Assembly (NCBI GenBank): GCA_040751755.1
Contig: JBFMHC010000006.1
Coordinates: 12,283-76,282, forward strand
From: PFJX01 sp040751755
GTDB lineage: Bacteria; Pseudomonadota; Gammaproteobacteria; Burkholderiales; Thiobacillaceae
Length of the DNA: 64,000 nt
Direction of reading: 5' to 3'
In this document: in pieces, positions 42,635 to 50,041 of the stretch
How the letters are laid out: the number at the start of each line of letters is the position of its first letter
Position numbering within the stretch: position 1 is the stretch's first letter
Notes under the pieces: model-generated
What the model was told of the DNA's origin: nothing
What the model saw: the letters and a program-made list of their open reading frames with translations, nothing else
The model's database searches: none
Made by a program: the position numbers and the translations under genes

Positions 42635-43498
42635 TCAGGCGTTCAGACCCGCCAGCGCGGCGCGGTAGCGGCGCGTCAGCGGGTGCTCGCCGCCCAGCAT
42701 GCCGAACAGCGCCAGCATGGCGCGGCGGCCGATGTCCTCGCGGTAGTCGGGGGCGATGCGCGTGAGTTCCAGCAGGTGCTCCAGCGCCGTTTCCGGCGCC
42801 TCGTCGAACAGGGCGCGCGCGGCCAGGGCGAGGCGCGCGGCGTGGTCCGCGGGGTCGGCGGCGAGCAGGTCCGCCGCCTCGTCCGGGCCGTTGCGGGCCG
42901 CGTCGATCAGTTCCAGATGCGCGAGGAGCGGGGCGATGTCCGGCGTCTGGCGCGCCGGCGCGGGCAGGCTGGCGAGCAGGTGCAGGGCCTCGTCCGTGCG
43001 TCCCGCGAGGGTGAGCAGCTTGGCCAGGTCGGCGGCCACCGCCAGGTCCTCCGGGTGGTCCACGGCGAGGCGCGCGAGCTGCTCGATCGCCTGTGCCGTA
43101 TCGCCGCGCTGATGCGCCGCCAGGGCCGCCATGCGCGCGGCGTCCTGCTCGCCGGCGAGGAAGCGGCCGAGCACCTCGTGGAAGGTGCTGTCCGGCTCGG
43201 CGCCGTGAATGGTGTGCACCACCTCGCCGCGCAGGAAGAACTTCACCGTCGGCACGCTGGTGACCCCGAGGGCGCGCGCCTGCCGCCCCAGCACCTCGGT
43301 ATTGGCCATCACCAGCAGGAAACGCCCGCCGTACTCGGTGGCCAGACGCACCAGGCGCGGCATCAGGACCATGCAGGGACCGGCCTTGGGAAACCAGAAG
43401 TGGACCAGCACCAGGCCCTTGCGCGAGTTTCCGAGCACCAGGGACTCGAAGTTCTCCGGCGTGGCGTCGAAGACGAAGGGAGACAGCGTCTCGCTCAT
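42635..43498 (-). CDS. thioredoxin-fold co-chaperone, CnoX/YbbN-like
   Basis: The product has 287 residues. The thioredoxin domain (residues 1-110) carries FPKAGPC where thioredoxin has WCGPC, so only the second Cys remains and it cannot work as a disulfide reductase. The cis-Pro motif SVPTVKFF is present. Residues 115-285 are a TPR-like helical domain with a thioredoxin-like co-chaperone fold. In relatives the protein protects clients under oxidative stress and hands them to GroEL. It overlaps the HD-GYP gene stop by 4 bp. Confidence 0.85.
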   Translation of the reverse strand: MSETLSPFVFDATPENFESLVLGNSRKGLVLVHFWFPKAGPCMVLMPRLVRLATEYGGRFLLVMANTEVLGRQARALGVTSVPTVKFFLRGEVVHTIHGAEPDSTFHEVLGRFLAGEQDAARMAALAAHQRGDTAQAIEQLARLAVDHPEDLAVAADLAKLLTLAGRTDEALHLLASLPAPARQTPDIAPLLAHLELIDAARNGPDEAADLLAADPADHAARLALAARALFDEAPETALEHLLELTRIAPDYREDIGRRAMLALFGMLGGEHPLTRRYRAALAGLNA

Positions 43499-44595
43499 GG
43501 ATACCCCCAGACGTGTTTCCAGTTGATTTCCGGCCCGTCCTTCTCCGCTTCGAGGAAGCCGCGGATCGCGAAGGTCTGGCGGTCCAGCGGACGCTCGCGC
43601 GGCACCTCCAGGAGGCGTCCGCGTGCGTCCAGGAAGCTGGTGGCGAAGCGCGCGATGCCGCTGCGCCCGCGCCGCGTGATGCAGGCGCTCTCGCCGTTTG
43701 CCAGGCGCACCAGGGTGCCCGGCGGATAGAGGCCCATGGTGCGCAGCAGTTGCGCGCTGATCTGGCCGTCGAGGTGGGCGCGTTCGCGGCCGAAGATCTC
43801 GCGCATCGCCTCGCGGCTCGATTGCGGCGGGCGGTAATGGCGGCCGCTGATCTTGGCGCAGTACACGTCCGCCACGCGCAGCACGCGCGCCATCGGGTGG
43901 ATGGACTCGATCTCCAGCCGCGCGGGATAGCCGCTGCCATCGACGTTCTCGTGGTGTTGCTCGACCGCGCGCAGCCAGTCCGCGTCATCCACGCCGGCCT
44001 CTTCGAGCAATTCCCTGCCGCGGCGCGGGTGGGCGGCGATGGCCGAGCGGTCGGCCCCGTCGAGCAGGCGCGGGAAGTTGTGCAGGCGATCCTGGATCTC
44101 CAGCACGGCGAGGTTCATGGTCAGCGCCGCTCCGGCGAGGCTGGATTGTTCCGCTTCGCTGAAGTCGAGGTGGTCGGAGACGAGGATGGACACGCACAGC
44201 ACGTGCAGGCTGTGCTGCACGCTGGGGCGTGCCAGGCGTGCGCGCCGCACGTAGCCCAGGCAGGCCTCGGGGTCGCTGCGCAGGGCCTTGAAGAGGCCGC
44301 GCAGCAACTCGCGCAACTGGTCGGCGAGGAGGATGTTGTAGGGGGGCGTGAGCAGGCCGTCCGCCTCGCGCGCCAGGGTGTCGAAGCGCTCCAGCAGCTG
44401 GATGCCCGGCGGCGTCTCGCTGGCCTCGCCGGGTGCGGTCTCGCGGTACAGCTGGCGGCCGATGACGCGGCGGTACTGCGCCTCGTCGGCGATCAGCGTG
44501 CCCGCGCTCGCCACCAGTACCCCGGCCTCGGTGAACACGTCCCACGGCAGCGCGGAGCCGATCATCGACGGGTGGAGGTTGATGGGGCGCAGCAT
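43495..44595 (-). CDS. HD-GYP-like protein with degenerate HD motif
   Basis: The product has 366 residues. A C-terminal HD-GYP-type domain (about 140-310) shows HPRRGRELLEEAG, EQHHENVDGSGYP and a later RVADVYCA. The first HD dyad, normally HDIGK or HDLGK, is replaced by a hydrophobic stretch around ALTMNLAVLEIQ, so metal-dependent c-di-GMP hydrolysis may be lost. The N-terminal 130 residues match no family I can name. It could bind c-di-GMP or act through protein contacts. Confidence 0.75.
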   Translation of the reverse strand: MLRPINLHPSMIGSALPWDVFTEAGVLVASAGTLIADEAQYRRVIGRQLYRETAPGEASETPPGIQLLERFDTLAREADGLLTPPYNILLADQLRELLRGLFKALRSDPEACLGYVRRARLARPSVQHSLHVLCVSILVSDHLDFSEAEQSSLAGAALTMNLAVLEIQDRLHNFPRLLDGADRSAIAAHPRRGRELLEEAGVDDADWLRAVEQHHENVDGSGYPARLEIESIHPMARVLRVADVYCAKISGRHYRPPQSSREAMREIFGRERAHLDGQISAQLLRTMGLYPPGTLVRLANGESACITRRGRSGIARFATSFLDARGRLLEVPRERPLDRQTFAIRGFLEAEKDGPEINWKHVWGYP

Positions 44596-44672
44596 CGGCG
44601 AGGACGGGGAGAAGGTTGGGACGGATCGGAAGCGGCGGTATTATTCCACGCCTTACCAGAGAGGGATGCACC

Positions 44673-44963
44673 ATGACCGTCCACGCCTTGAACGACCAGG
44701 AAGTGCGCCTGCTGCGCGAGGAGATCGAACTGCTCATGGCGGAACGGCAGCGGCTGTTGCAGGTGGCCGGCGCCGCGGCGGTGCTGGTTGCCAACCTCGA
44801 CGAGGAGGCCCTGCCGCAGGAGCAGGACACCATCGACGCCGCCGAGGTCCTCGCCGAGAGCCTCAACGCCCTGCCGGACGAGACCCTGAAGGATGCGCTG
44901 GAAGCGGTCTCGGCGGAGTTCGACGCCGAGGCGCAGGCCCAGGAGGAGCGCGCCGCCAACTGA
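44673..44963 (+). CDS. small acidic helical protein of unknown function
   Basis: The product has 96 residues from ATG 44673, preceded by an AGAGAGGGA ribosome site. It is highly acidic and almost entirely helical by composition (LLREEIELLMAERQRLLQ, then DAAEVLAESLNALPDETL). It has no signal peptide or Cys. I do not recognise a family. The gene is isolated, divergent from the HD-GYP gene and convergent with hypC, with a hairpin just after it. Confidence 0.6.
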   Translation: MTVHALNDQEVRLLREEIELLMAERQRLLQVAGAAAVLVANLDEEALPQEQDTIDAAEVLAESLNALPDETLKDALEAVSAEFDAEAQAQEERAAN

Positions 44964-44977
44964 GCGCCGCCCTCAGT

Positions 44978-44997
44978 AGATCCGCGACGGCGGATCT
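44978..44997. terminator. hairpin between converging genes
   Basis: AGATCCGC and GCGGATCT pair around a GACG loop. No T-run follows on either strand, so terminator function is only likely. Confidence 0.4.
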
Positions 44998-45091
44998 GCA
45001 CTTTCGTTCCCCCACCACGCGCCGCCCGCCCAGGTCGGGCTTCAGCGGCCCCTCGCGCAATCTGCGGTTCCTCCCCGTCACCGCGTATTCG

Positions 45092-45343
45092 TCACGGTCT
45101 TGCCGACATCGCTTTTCCGTCCAACTCGTCGATGAGCTGGTCGAACAGTTCCCAGGCGCTGCGCGCCTCGCTCTCCTCGACCTTCTGGATGGCGTAGCCG
45201 ACGTGCACCATGACGAAGTCGCCGACCTGGGGCAGTTCGTCCTGCAGCATGAACAGGGAGACGTCGCGGAACACGCCCTTCGCCTCGCAGCGGGCGCTGA
45301 AGCCGTCGACGGCGGTGATCTGCATGGGGATGGCGAGACACAT
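45092..45343 (-). CDS. hypC: hydrogenase assembly chaperone HypC/HupF
   Basis: The product has 83 residues and starts MCLAIPMQI with the essential N-terminal Cys2. GDFVMVHVGYAIQKV is the family core. HypC carries the Fe(CN)2CO unit with HypD and docks on the hydrogenase large subunit. It is divergent from the hydrogenase train and stands alone without other hyp genes. Confidence 0.93.
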   Translation of the reverse strand: MCLAIPMQITAVDGFSARCEAKGVFRDVSLFMLQDELPQVGDFVMVHVGYAIQKVEESEARSAWELFDQLIDELDGKAMSARP

Positions 45344-45468
45344 GGGGATTCCATTGGAAACGCGGGACTCCAGGCCAGTATAGGCCGGGGGTGGCGGCGC
45401 CTGGAGGGGGAAATTCTTGACTGAATTGCTAGGTTGTCAATGCCCGGGGCCCTGTTTAATCTGAGCCG

Positions 45469-45939
45469 ATGAAGACCCTGGTGCTCGGCATCGGCAACAC
45501 CCTGCTCGCGGACGAAGGCGTCGGCGTGCACGTGCTCGACCTCCTCGCCGGCACCGAACTCCCCGGAGACGTGGAGCTGCTCGACGGCGGCACCCTGTCC
45601 TTCACCCTCGCCGGCCCCATCCAGGACGCGCAGGCCCTGGTGGTGGTGGACGCGGCGAACCTGCAATCCCCCCCCGGCACCCTGCGGGTGTTCGAGGGCG
45701 AGGCCATGGACCGCTTCCTGCTCGGCAACCGCAAGTCCAGCGTGCACGAGGTGGGGCTGACCGATCTGCGCGCCATCGCCCTGCTCACCGGCCACTGGCC
45801 GGAACGCCGCGCCCTGGTGGCGATCCAGCCGCGCGACGTGGACTGGGGCGAGGTCCCCAGCGCCGAGGTGGCGGCGGCGATTCCCGAGGCCGTCGCGGCG
45901 GTGCGCGACCTGATCGAGGCCTGGCGGCATGAGTCTTGA
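45469..45939 (+). CDS. hydrogenase maturation protease (HyaD/HupD/HynD-type)
   Basis: The product has 156 residues. The nickel-sensing protease motif GIGNTLLADEGVGVHV opens the protein (Glu near residue 16), and the central Asp/His pair lies in VVVDAANL and SSVHEVGL. It removes the C-terminal peptide of the large subunit after Ni insertion. Weak TTGTCA/TTTAAT boxes end 8 bp before its ATG, so the transcript may be leaderless. It overlaps the next gene by 11 bp. Confidence 0.9.
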   Translation: MKTLVLGIGNTLLADEGVGVHVLDLLAGTELPGDVELLDGGTLSFTLAGPIQDAQALVVVDAANLQSPPGTLRVFEGEAMDRFLLGNRKSSVHEVGLTDLRAIALLTGHWPERRALVAIQPRDVDWGEVPSAEVAAAIPEAVAAVRDLIEAWRHES

Positions 45940-46339
45940 CGACATCCCGGTCCGCGTCGTCGCGCCCGACCCGGGGCTCTCCGGCAACGCCTGGCCGCTG
46001 ATGCTGGAGATCGTGCAGATGGTGCGCAATCTGCTGGAGAGCGGCGAGACCTCGGCCATCGACCTCTCCGCCCTGCCGCTGACCCCGGCCGACAAGGCCT
46101 GGCTGAAGGACCGCCTGGGCGGCGGGCAGATCCACGTGGAGCTGCAGGCGGAGGGCCTGTCTACCCTGGACGAGACCGCCTGTCCCGGCGTGTGGTGGGT
46201 CACGCATCACGACGCGCAGGGCCGCGTGCTCTCGGAACTGATCGAGATCGCCCAGGTGCCGGAGCTGGTGAAGGCGCACCCGGACGACATCAGGATGGGA
46301 TGTGAATATCTGGAGGGCGTGGTTTCTGAGCTAAGCTGA
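45929..46339 (+). CDS. HupH/HyaF-like hydrogenase maturation protein, single domain
   Basis: The product has 136 residues, about half of typical HupH/HyaF. It matches the HupH C-terminal domain: VQMVRNLLESGETSAIDLSALPLTPAD, then PGVWWVTHHD and IPELV-like VPELVKAHPDDI. It is thought to assist small-subunit Fe-S cluster maturation, especially in the presence of oxygen. It begins inside the protease gene and lies 76 bp before the small subunit gene. Confidence 0.8.
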   Translation: MSLDDIPVRVVAPDPGLSGNAWPLMLEIVQMVRNLLESGETSAIDLSALPLTPADKAWLKDRLGGGQIHVELQAEGLSTLDETACPGVWWVTHHDAQGRVLSELIEIAQVPELVKAHPDDIRMGCEYLEGVVSELS

Positions 46340-46415
46340 AACCAGTATGCGAACGTAATGCGTGGTACGTAGTTGTGTTGGTTGTGCGGTGTGCCTGAAT
46401 AGGAGAAGACACATC

Positions 46416-47507
46416 ATGCAAGGCCCATTGATCGACTCGCTCGCGCGGCAGGGCATCAATCGCCGCACCTTCCTGAAGTACTGCACCACCCTCGCCTCGA
46501 TGATGGCGCTGCCCCCCGCCGCCGGGCGGGCCATGGCCGAGGCCCTGGCGGCCGCGCAGGCCGGGGCGAAGCGCCCCTCGGTGATCTGGCTGCCGTTCCA
46601 GGAATGCACCGGCTGCACCGAATCCATCACCCGCTCCCACTCGCCCAGCATCGAGGGCATGATCTTCGACATGGTCTCGCTGGACTACCACGAGACCCTC
46701 ATGGCGGCGGCCGGCCACCAGGCGGAAGCGGCCCTGCACGGCGCCATGAAGGCGAACGCGGGCAAATACCTGCTGATCGTCGACGGCTCCGTGCCCCTGG
46801 GCCTGGACGGCGCCTATTCCTGCATCGCCGGCCAGTCCAACCTGGCGGCCCTGAAGGAGGCCGCACAAGGCGCGGCGGCGATCATCGCCCTCGGCTCCTG
46901 CGCGGCCTACGGCGGCCTGCCGCACGCCAAACCCAACCCCACGGGCGCGGTCGCGGTGTCGGACATCGTCAAGGACAAGCCCATCGTCAACATCCCCGGC
47001 TGCCCGCCCATCCCGGTGGTGATCACCGGCGTGCTGGCGCACTTCCTCACCTTCGGCAGCCTGCCGGAACTGGACAAGCTGGGCAGGCCCAAGGCCTTCT
47101 ACGGCGAGACCATCCACGACCGCTGCTACCGCCGGCCGTTCTACGACCAGGGCAAGTTCGCCAAGACCTTCGACGACGAGGGCGCGCGCAACGGCTGGTG
47201 CCTGTTCGAGCTGGGCTGCAAGGGGCCCGTCACCTACAACGCCTGCGCCACCGTGAAGTGGAACGATTCCACCTCCTGGCCGGTGGAGTCCGGCCATGGC
47301 TGCCTGGGCTGCTCCGAGCCCGACTTCTGGGATGCCGGCGACTTCTACAAGGCCCTGTCCATGCCCGCCAGCCCGCTAAAGACGGCGGCCGCCGCGACGC
47401 TGGCGGGCGCGGCGGCGGGGGTGGCGGTGAGCTTCGCCAACCGGGGCAAGAAGGGCGCGGCCAAGGCCGGACACGAGACGGCCACCCTGAGCGACCTGGA
47501 GAAGTGA
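46416..47507 (+). CDS. hynS: [NiFe]-hydrogenase small subunit, Isp-type (HynS)
   Basis: The product has 363 residues from ATG 46416, preceded by GGAGAAG. The Tat motif NRRTFLK lies at residues 15-21. The proximal-cluster site is ECTGCTES (C64, C67). Further Cys ligands lie in GSCAAYGG, NIPGCPP and CYRRPFY, then CLFELGCKGP and CLGCSEPDFWD. A membrane-prone C-terminal Ala-rich helix (about 320-345) may anchor it. With the large subunit it oxidises H2 on the periplasmic side and passes electrons to Isp1/Isp2, which follow immediately. Confidence 0.94.
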   Translation: MQGPLIDSLARQGINRRTFLKYCTTLASMMALPPAAGRAMAEALAAAQAGAKRPSVIWLPFQECTGCTESITRSHSPSIEGMIFDMVSLDYHETLMAAAGHQAEAALHGAMKANAGKYLLIVDGSVPLGLDGAYSCIAGQSNLAALKEAAQGAAAIIALGSCAAYGGLPHAKPNPTGAVAVSDIVKDKPIVNIPGCPPIPVVITGVLAHFLTFGSLPELDKLGRPKAFYGETIHDRCYRRPFYDQGKFAKTFDDEGARNGWCLFELGCKGPVTYNACATVKWNDSTSWPVESGHGCLGCSEPDFWDAGDFYKALSMPASPLKTAAAATLAGAAAGVAVSFANRGKKGAAKAGHETATLSDLEK

Positions 47508-47508
47508 C

Positions 47509-48168
47509 ATGAGCGAACTGCAACTCCTGACCTGGGCGCGCGGCACCGGCATGGACATCGCCGTGGCCATCTTCGTGCTGGGCGTGCTGTGGCGCCTGAT
47601 CGAGATCTACAGCCTGGGCCGCAAGAAGGACCTGTCCGCGCCGCGCCACGCCGCCGGCGCCTCCGGCTGGCATACCATCATGCGCCGTTCCCTGCCGCCG
47701 CCCGGCATGGTGCAGCGCTCGCCGGTGAGCTACATCGGCGGCTACGCCTTCCACATCGGCCTGGCCCTCGTCGTGTTCGGCTTCGCGCCGCACATCAAGC
47801 TGATCGAAGGCCTGCTGTGCGTGTCCTGGCCGGCCCTGCCGTCTCAGTTCGTCGACTTCGTCGCCGTGGTGACCATGGCCGCCATGGTGGTGGTGCTGGC
47901 GGACCGCATCAACAAGCCGGCGAAGCGCTATCTCTCCACCCTCGGCGACTGGTTCGCCTGGGCCGTCACCTTCCTGCCGGTGCTGACCGGCTGGATGGCC
48001 GTGCAGCACCTGCTGCTGCCCTATACCACCATGCTTGCGCTGCACATCCTGTCGGTCGAGTTGTTGCTGGTGGTGCTGCCCTTCACCAAGCTGTTCCACG
48101 CCTTCACGGTGTTCGGCTCGCGCTGGTTCAACGGCCAGGTCAATGGCCACAAGGGGGTGCCGGTATGA
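47509..48168 (+). CDS. isp1: hydrogenase-linked cytochrome b subunit Isp1
   Basis: The product has 219 residues with about five membrane helices (near 15-32, 75-95, 110-130, 150-170, 175-197) and several His in helices (GYAFHIGLALVVFG, LALHILSVELLL) as candidate heme b ligands. It resembles NarI/HmeC-type cytochromes. Its place directly after the small subunit and before the Fe-S protein identifies it as Isp1 of the Thiocapsa/Thiobacillus-type hydrogenase. It probably passes electrons from the small subunit across the membrane to Isp2 or quinone. Confidence 0.85.
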   Translation: MSELQLLTWARGTGMDIAVAIFVLGVLWRLIEIYSLGRKKDLSAPRHAAGASGWHTIMRRSLPPPGMVQRSPVSYIGGYAFHIGLALVVFGFAPHIKLIEGLLCVSWPALPSQFVDFVAVVTMAAMVVVLADRINKPAKRYLSTLGDWFAWAVTFLPVLTGWMAVQHLLLPYTTMLALHILSVELLLVVLPFTKLFHAFTVFGSRWFNGQVNGHKGVPV

Positions 48169-48180
48169 GCAAGCAAGGCT

Positions 48181-48279
48181 TCCCCTCCCCCTCGAGGGGG
48201 GAGGGCAGGGTGGGGGTGGGGCGAGCAGCGCTCGCCCGTCACCCTCTCTCCAACCTCTCTCCCCTCGAGGGAGAGAGGC
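48181..48279. repeat. inverted pair of palindromic elements between isp1 and isp2
   Basis: Two element copies (48181-48220 and 48236-48279) face each other around the small palindrome GCGAGCAGCGCTCGC, making one very large potential hairpin. It sits inside an operon that otherwise has 2-15-bp gaps. Confidence 0.87.
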
Positions 48280-48301
48280 TCATGTGCGAGGAGTCCACCA
48301 T

Positions 48302-49570
48302 ATGAGCGCCTCCCTAGACAAAGGCGTGCGCGTCCTCAAGGAGATGATCGACGCGCCCATCGCCAGCTACTTCAACAGCTGCGTGCATTGCGGCCTGTGC
48401 GCCGAGGCCTGCCTGTTCTACACGGAATCCGGCGACCCGAAGTACACGCCCATCCACAAGCTGGAACCGATGCGCCGCATCTACGAGCAGGAATACACCC
48501 TGCTCGGGCGGCTGGCGAAGTGGACCGGCCTGTCCAAGCCCGTCACCGACGACGAGCTGGAGCAGTGGAAGGAGCTGGTCTACAACAGCTGCACCATGTG
48601 CGGCCGCTGCTCCCTGGTCTGCCCGGTGGGCAACGACATCGTCTACATGGTGCGCAAGTTCCGCGAGGGCATGGCGGTCTCCGGCCACGCGCCGGAGGGC
48701 ATCGTCGGCGCCACCCAGCGCACCATCCAGATCGGCAGCCCGATGGGCGTGCGCCTGCCGGCGGTGCAGGCGCAGGTGAAGCACGTCGAGGCGGAGATCG
48801 GCATGAACATCCCCATGGACGCCGAGGGCGCCGAGTACATGGTGCTGCTCTCCTCCATGGAGATCATCAACTTCCCCGAATACCTCTCCGCCATCGCTCG
48901 CATCATGCGCCAGGCGGGCAAGACCTGGACCCTCTGCTCCACCGCCTTCGAGGCCACCAACAGCGGCATCCAGATCGGCGTCTCCGACCTCGCCAAGGTC
49001 ATCGTCTCGCGCATCGTCGAGGGCGCGGAGCGGCTCAAGGTGAAGACCGTGATCAGCCCCGAGTGCGGCCACGCCTACACCGCCCTGCGCTGGGAGGGCG
49101 CCAACCTGATCGGCCGCCCCTACGGCTTCAAGGTGCAGCACATCCTCGAGGTGCTGGATGAGTTCCGCGCCGCCGGCCTGATCCGGACCGAGGGCTTCGA
49201 GGAGGGCCGCCTGACCTTCCACGACCCGTGCCAGCTGGTGCGCCGCGGCGGCGTGTTCGAGCAGCCGCGCAACCTCATGAAGATGCTGGCGAAGGACTTC
49301 GTCGAGATGCCGGACGCCGGCAAGATGAACTGGTGTTGCGGCGGCGGCGGCGGCGCCTCGGCGATCGAGGAGGGCGCGGAGCTGCGCCTGGTCGCCTTCA
49401 AGCGCAAGAAGTCGCAGCTGGAGGCCACCGGCGCGCAGACCCTGGTGACCGCCTGCGCCAACTGCCGCATCGTCCTGGAAGAGGGGCTGGAGCACTACCA
49501 GATGGACATCCCCGTGGTCGGTCTGACCGAGACCATCGCCGAGCACCTGGTGGAAGATCGGCAGGCTTGA
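48302..49570 (+). CDS. isp2: hydrogenase-linked Fe-S protein Isp2 (HdrD-like)
   Basis: The product has 422 residues from ATG 48302. Two ferredoxin-type [4Fe-4S] motifs are visible, CVHCGLCAEAC near residue 28 and CTMCGRCSLVCP near residue 98. Two CCG-type domains follow, with CCGGGGG and the TACANCR region. This is the HdrD/GlpC plan with heterodisulfide-reductase catalytic-cluster motifs. In Isp hydrogenases it links to the cytochrome b Isp1. The downstream acceptor in this organism is not shown by sequence. Confidence 0.88.
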   Translation: MSASLDKGVRVLKEMIDAPIASYFNSCVHCGLCAEACLFYTESGDPKYTPIHKLEPMRRIYEQEYTLLGRLAKWTGLSKPVTDDELEQWKELVYNSCTMCGRCSLVCPVGNDIVYMVRKFREGMAVSGHAPEGIVGATQRTIQIGSPMGVRLPAVQAQVKHVEAEIGMNIPMDAEGAEYMVLLSSMEIINFPEYLSAIARIMRQAGKTWTLCSTAFEATNSGIQIGVSDLAKVIVSRIVEGAERLKVKTVISPECGHAYTALRWEGANLIGRPYGFKVQHILEVLDEFRAAGLIRTEGFEEGRLTFHDPCQLVRRGGVFEQPRNLMKMLAKDFVEMPDAGKMNWCCGGGGGASAIEEGAELRLVAFKRKKSQLEATGAQTLVTACANCRIVLEEGLEHYQMDIPVVGLTETIAEHLVEDRQA

Positions 49571-49580
49571 GGAGGCAATC

Positions 49581-50027
49581 ATGAGCATCAAGAACGACTC
49601 CGAATTCAAGGCGGCCCTGATCCGGCTCGAACCGGGGCGGCAGCGCCGCGCGGCGGCCCGCTTCGTCGAGCGCGTGCTGGACCTCTCCGGGGACGTGCGC
49701 GTGCGCGCCGCCGTCGAGGCGGCGCAGCGCGGCGACATGCCGGAGGCGGAGCGCGAGGTGCTGTACCAGGCCGCCAACACGGCGCGCGTGGAGAGCTTCA
49801 CGCAATGCGGCCGCGAGGCGGACTGGGCGGCGCAGGCCGGCCACTTCGTCGCCAAGGCGGCGGTGAGCTGCGTGAAGTCGCCGATGTCCGGCGAGAGCCT
49901 CGCCTGGGACGCCGCCATGCACGCGCGCATGGCGCGCACCTGTCAGAGCGTGGCGCAGGGCGTGGGCACCGAGACGCGCGAGGCCGAGATCCAGTACGGC
50001 ATCCTCGATGAACTCCTGAAAACCTGA
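49581..50027 (+). CDS. unknown 148-residue protein in the hydrogenase operon
   Basis: I do not recognise the family. The product is soluble and mostly helical. It has a basic N-terminal half (RLEPGRQRRAAARFVERVL) and two Cys, in FTQCGREADW and AAVSCVKSP. There are no metal-binding runs, signal or membrane helices. It lies 10 bp after isp2 and 14 bp before hynL, a position where classical Isp operons go straight to the large subunit gene. It may be a dedicated assembly factor or a regulator. Codon use matches its neighbours. Confidence 0.75.
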   Translation: MSIKNDSEFKAALIRLEPGRQRRAAARFVERVLDLSGDVRVRAAVEAAQRGDMPEAEREVLYQAANTARVESFTQCGREADWAAQAGHFVAKAAVSCVKSPMSGESLAWDAAMHARMARTCQSVAQGVGTETREAEIQYGILDELLKT

Positions 50028-50041
50028 AGAGACGCGAGACC

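Noticed and set aside
45420..45445. TTGAC-N14-GTCAA as an FNR/CRP-type site before the hydrogenase protease gene
   Set aside because: The spacing is far from the 4-6 bp of FNR/CRP sites, so it is probably a coincidence.
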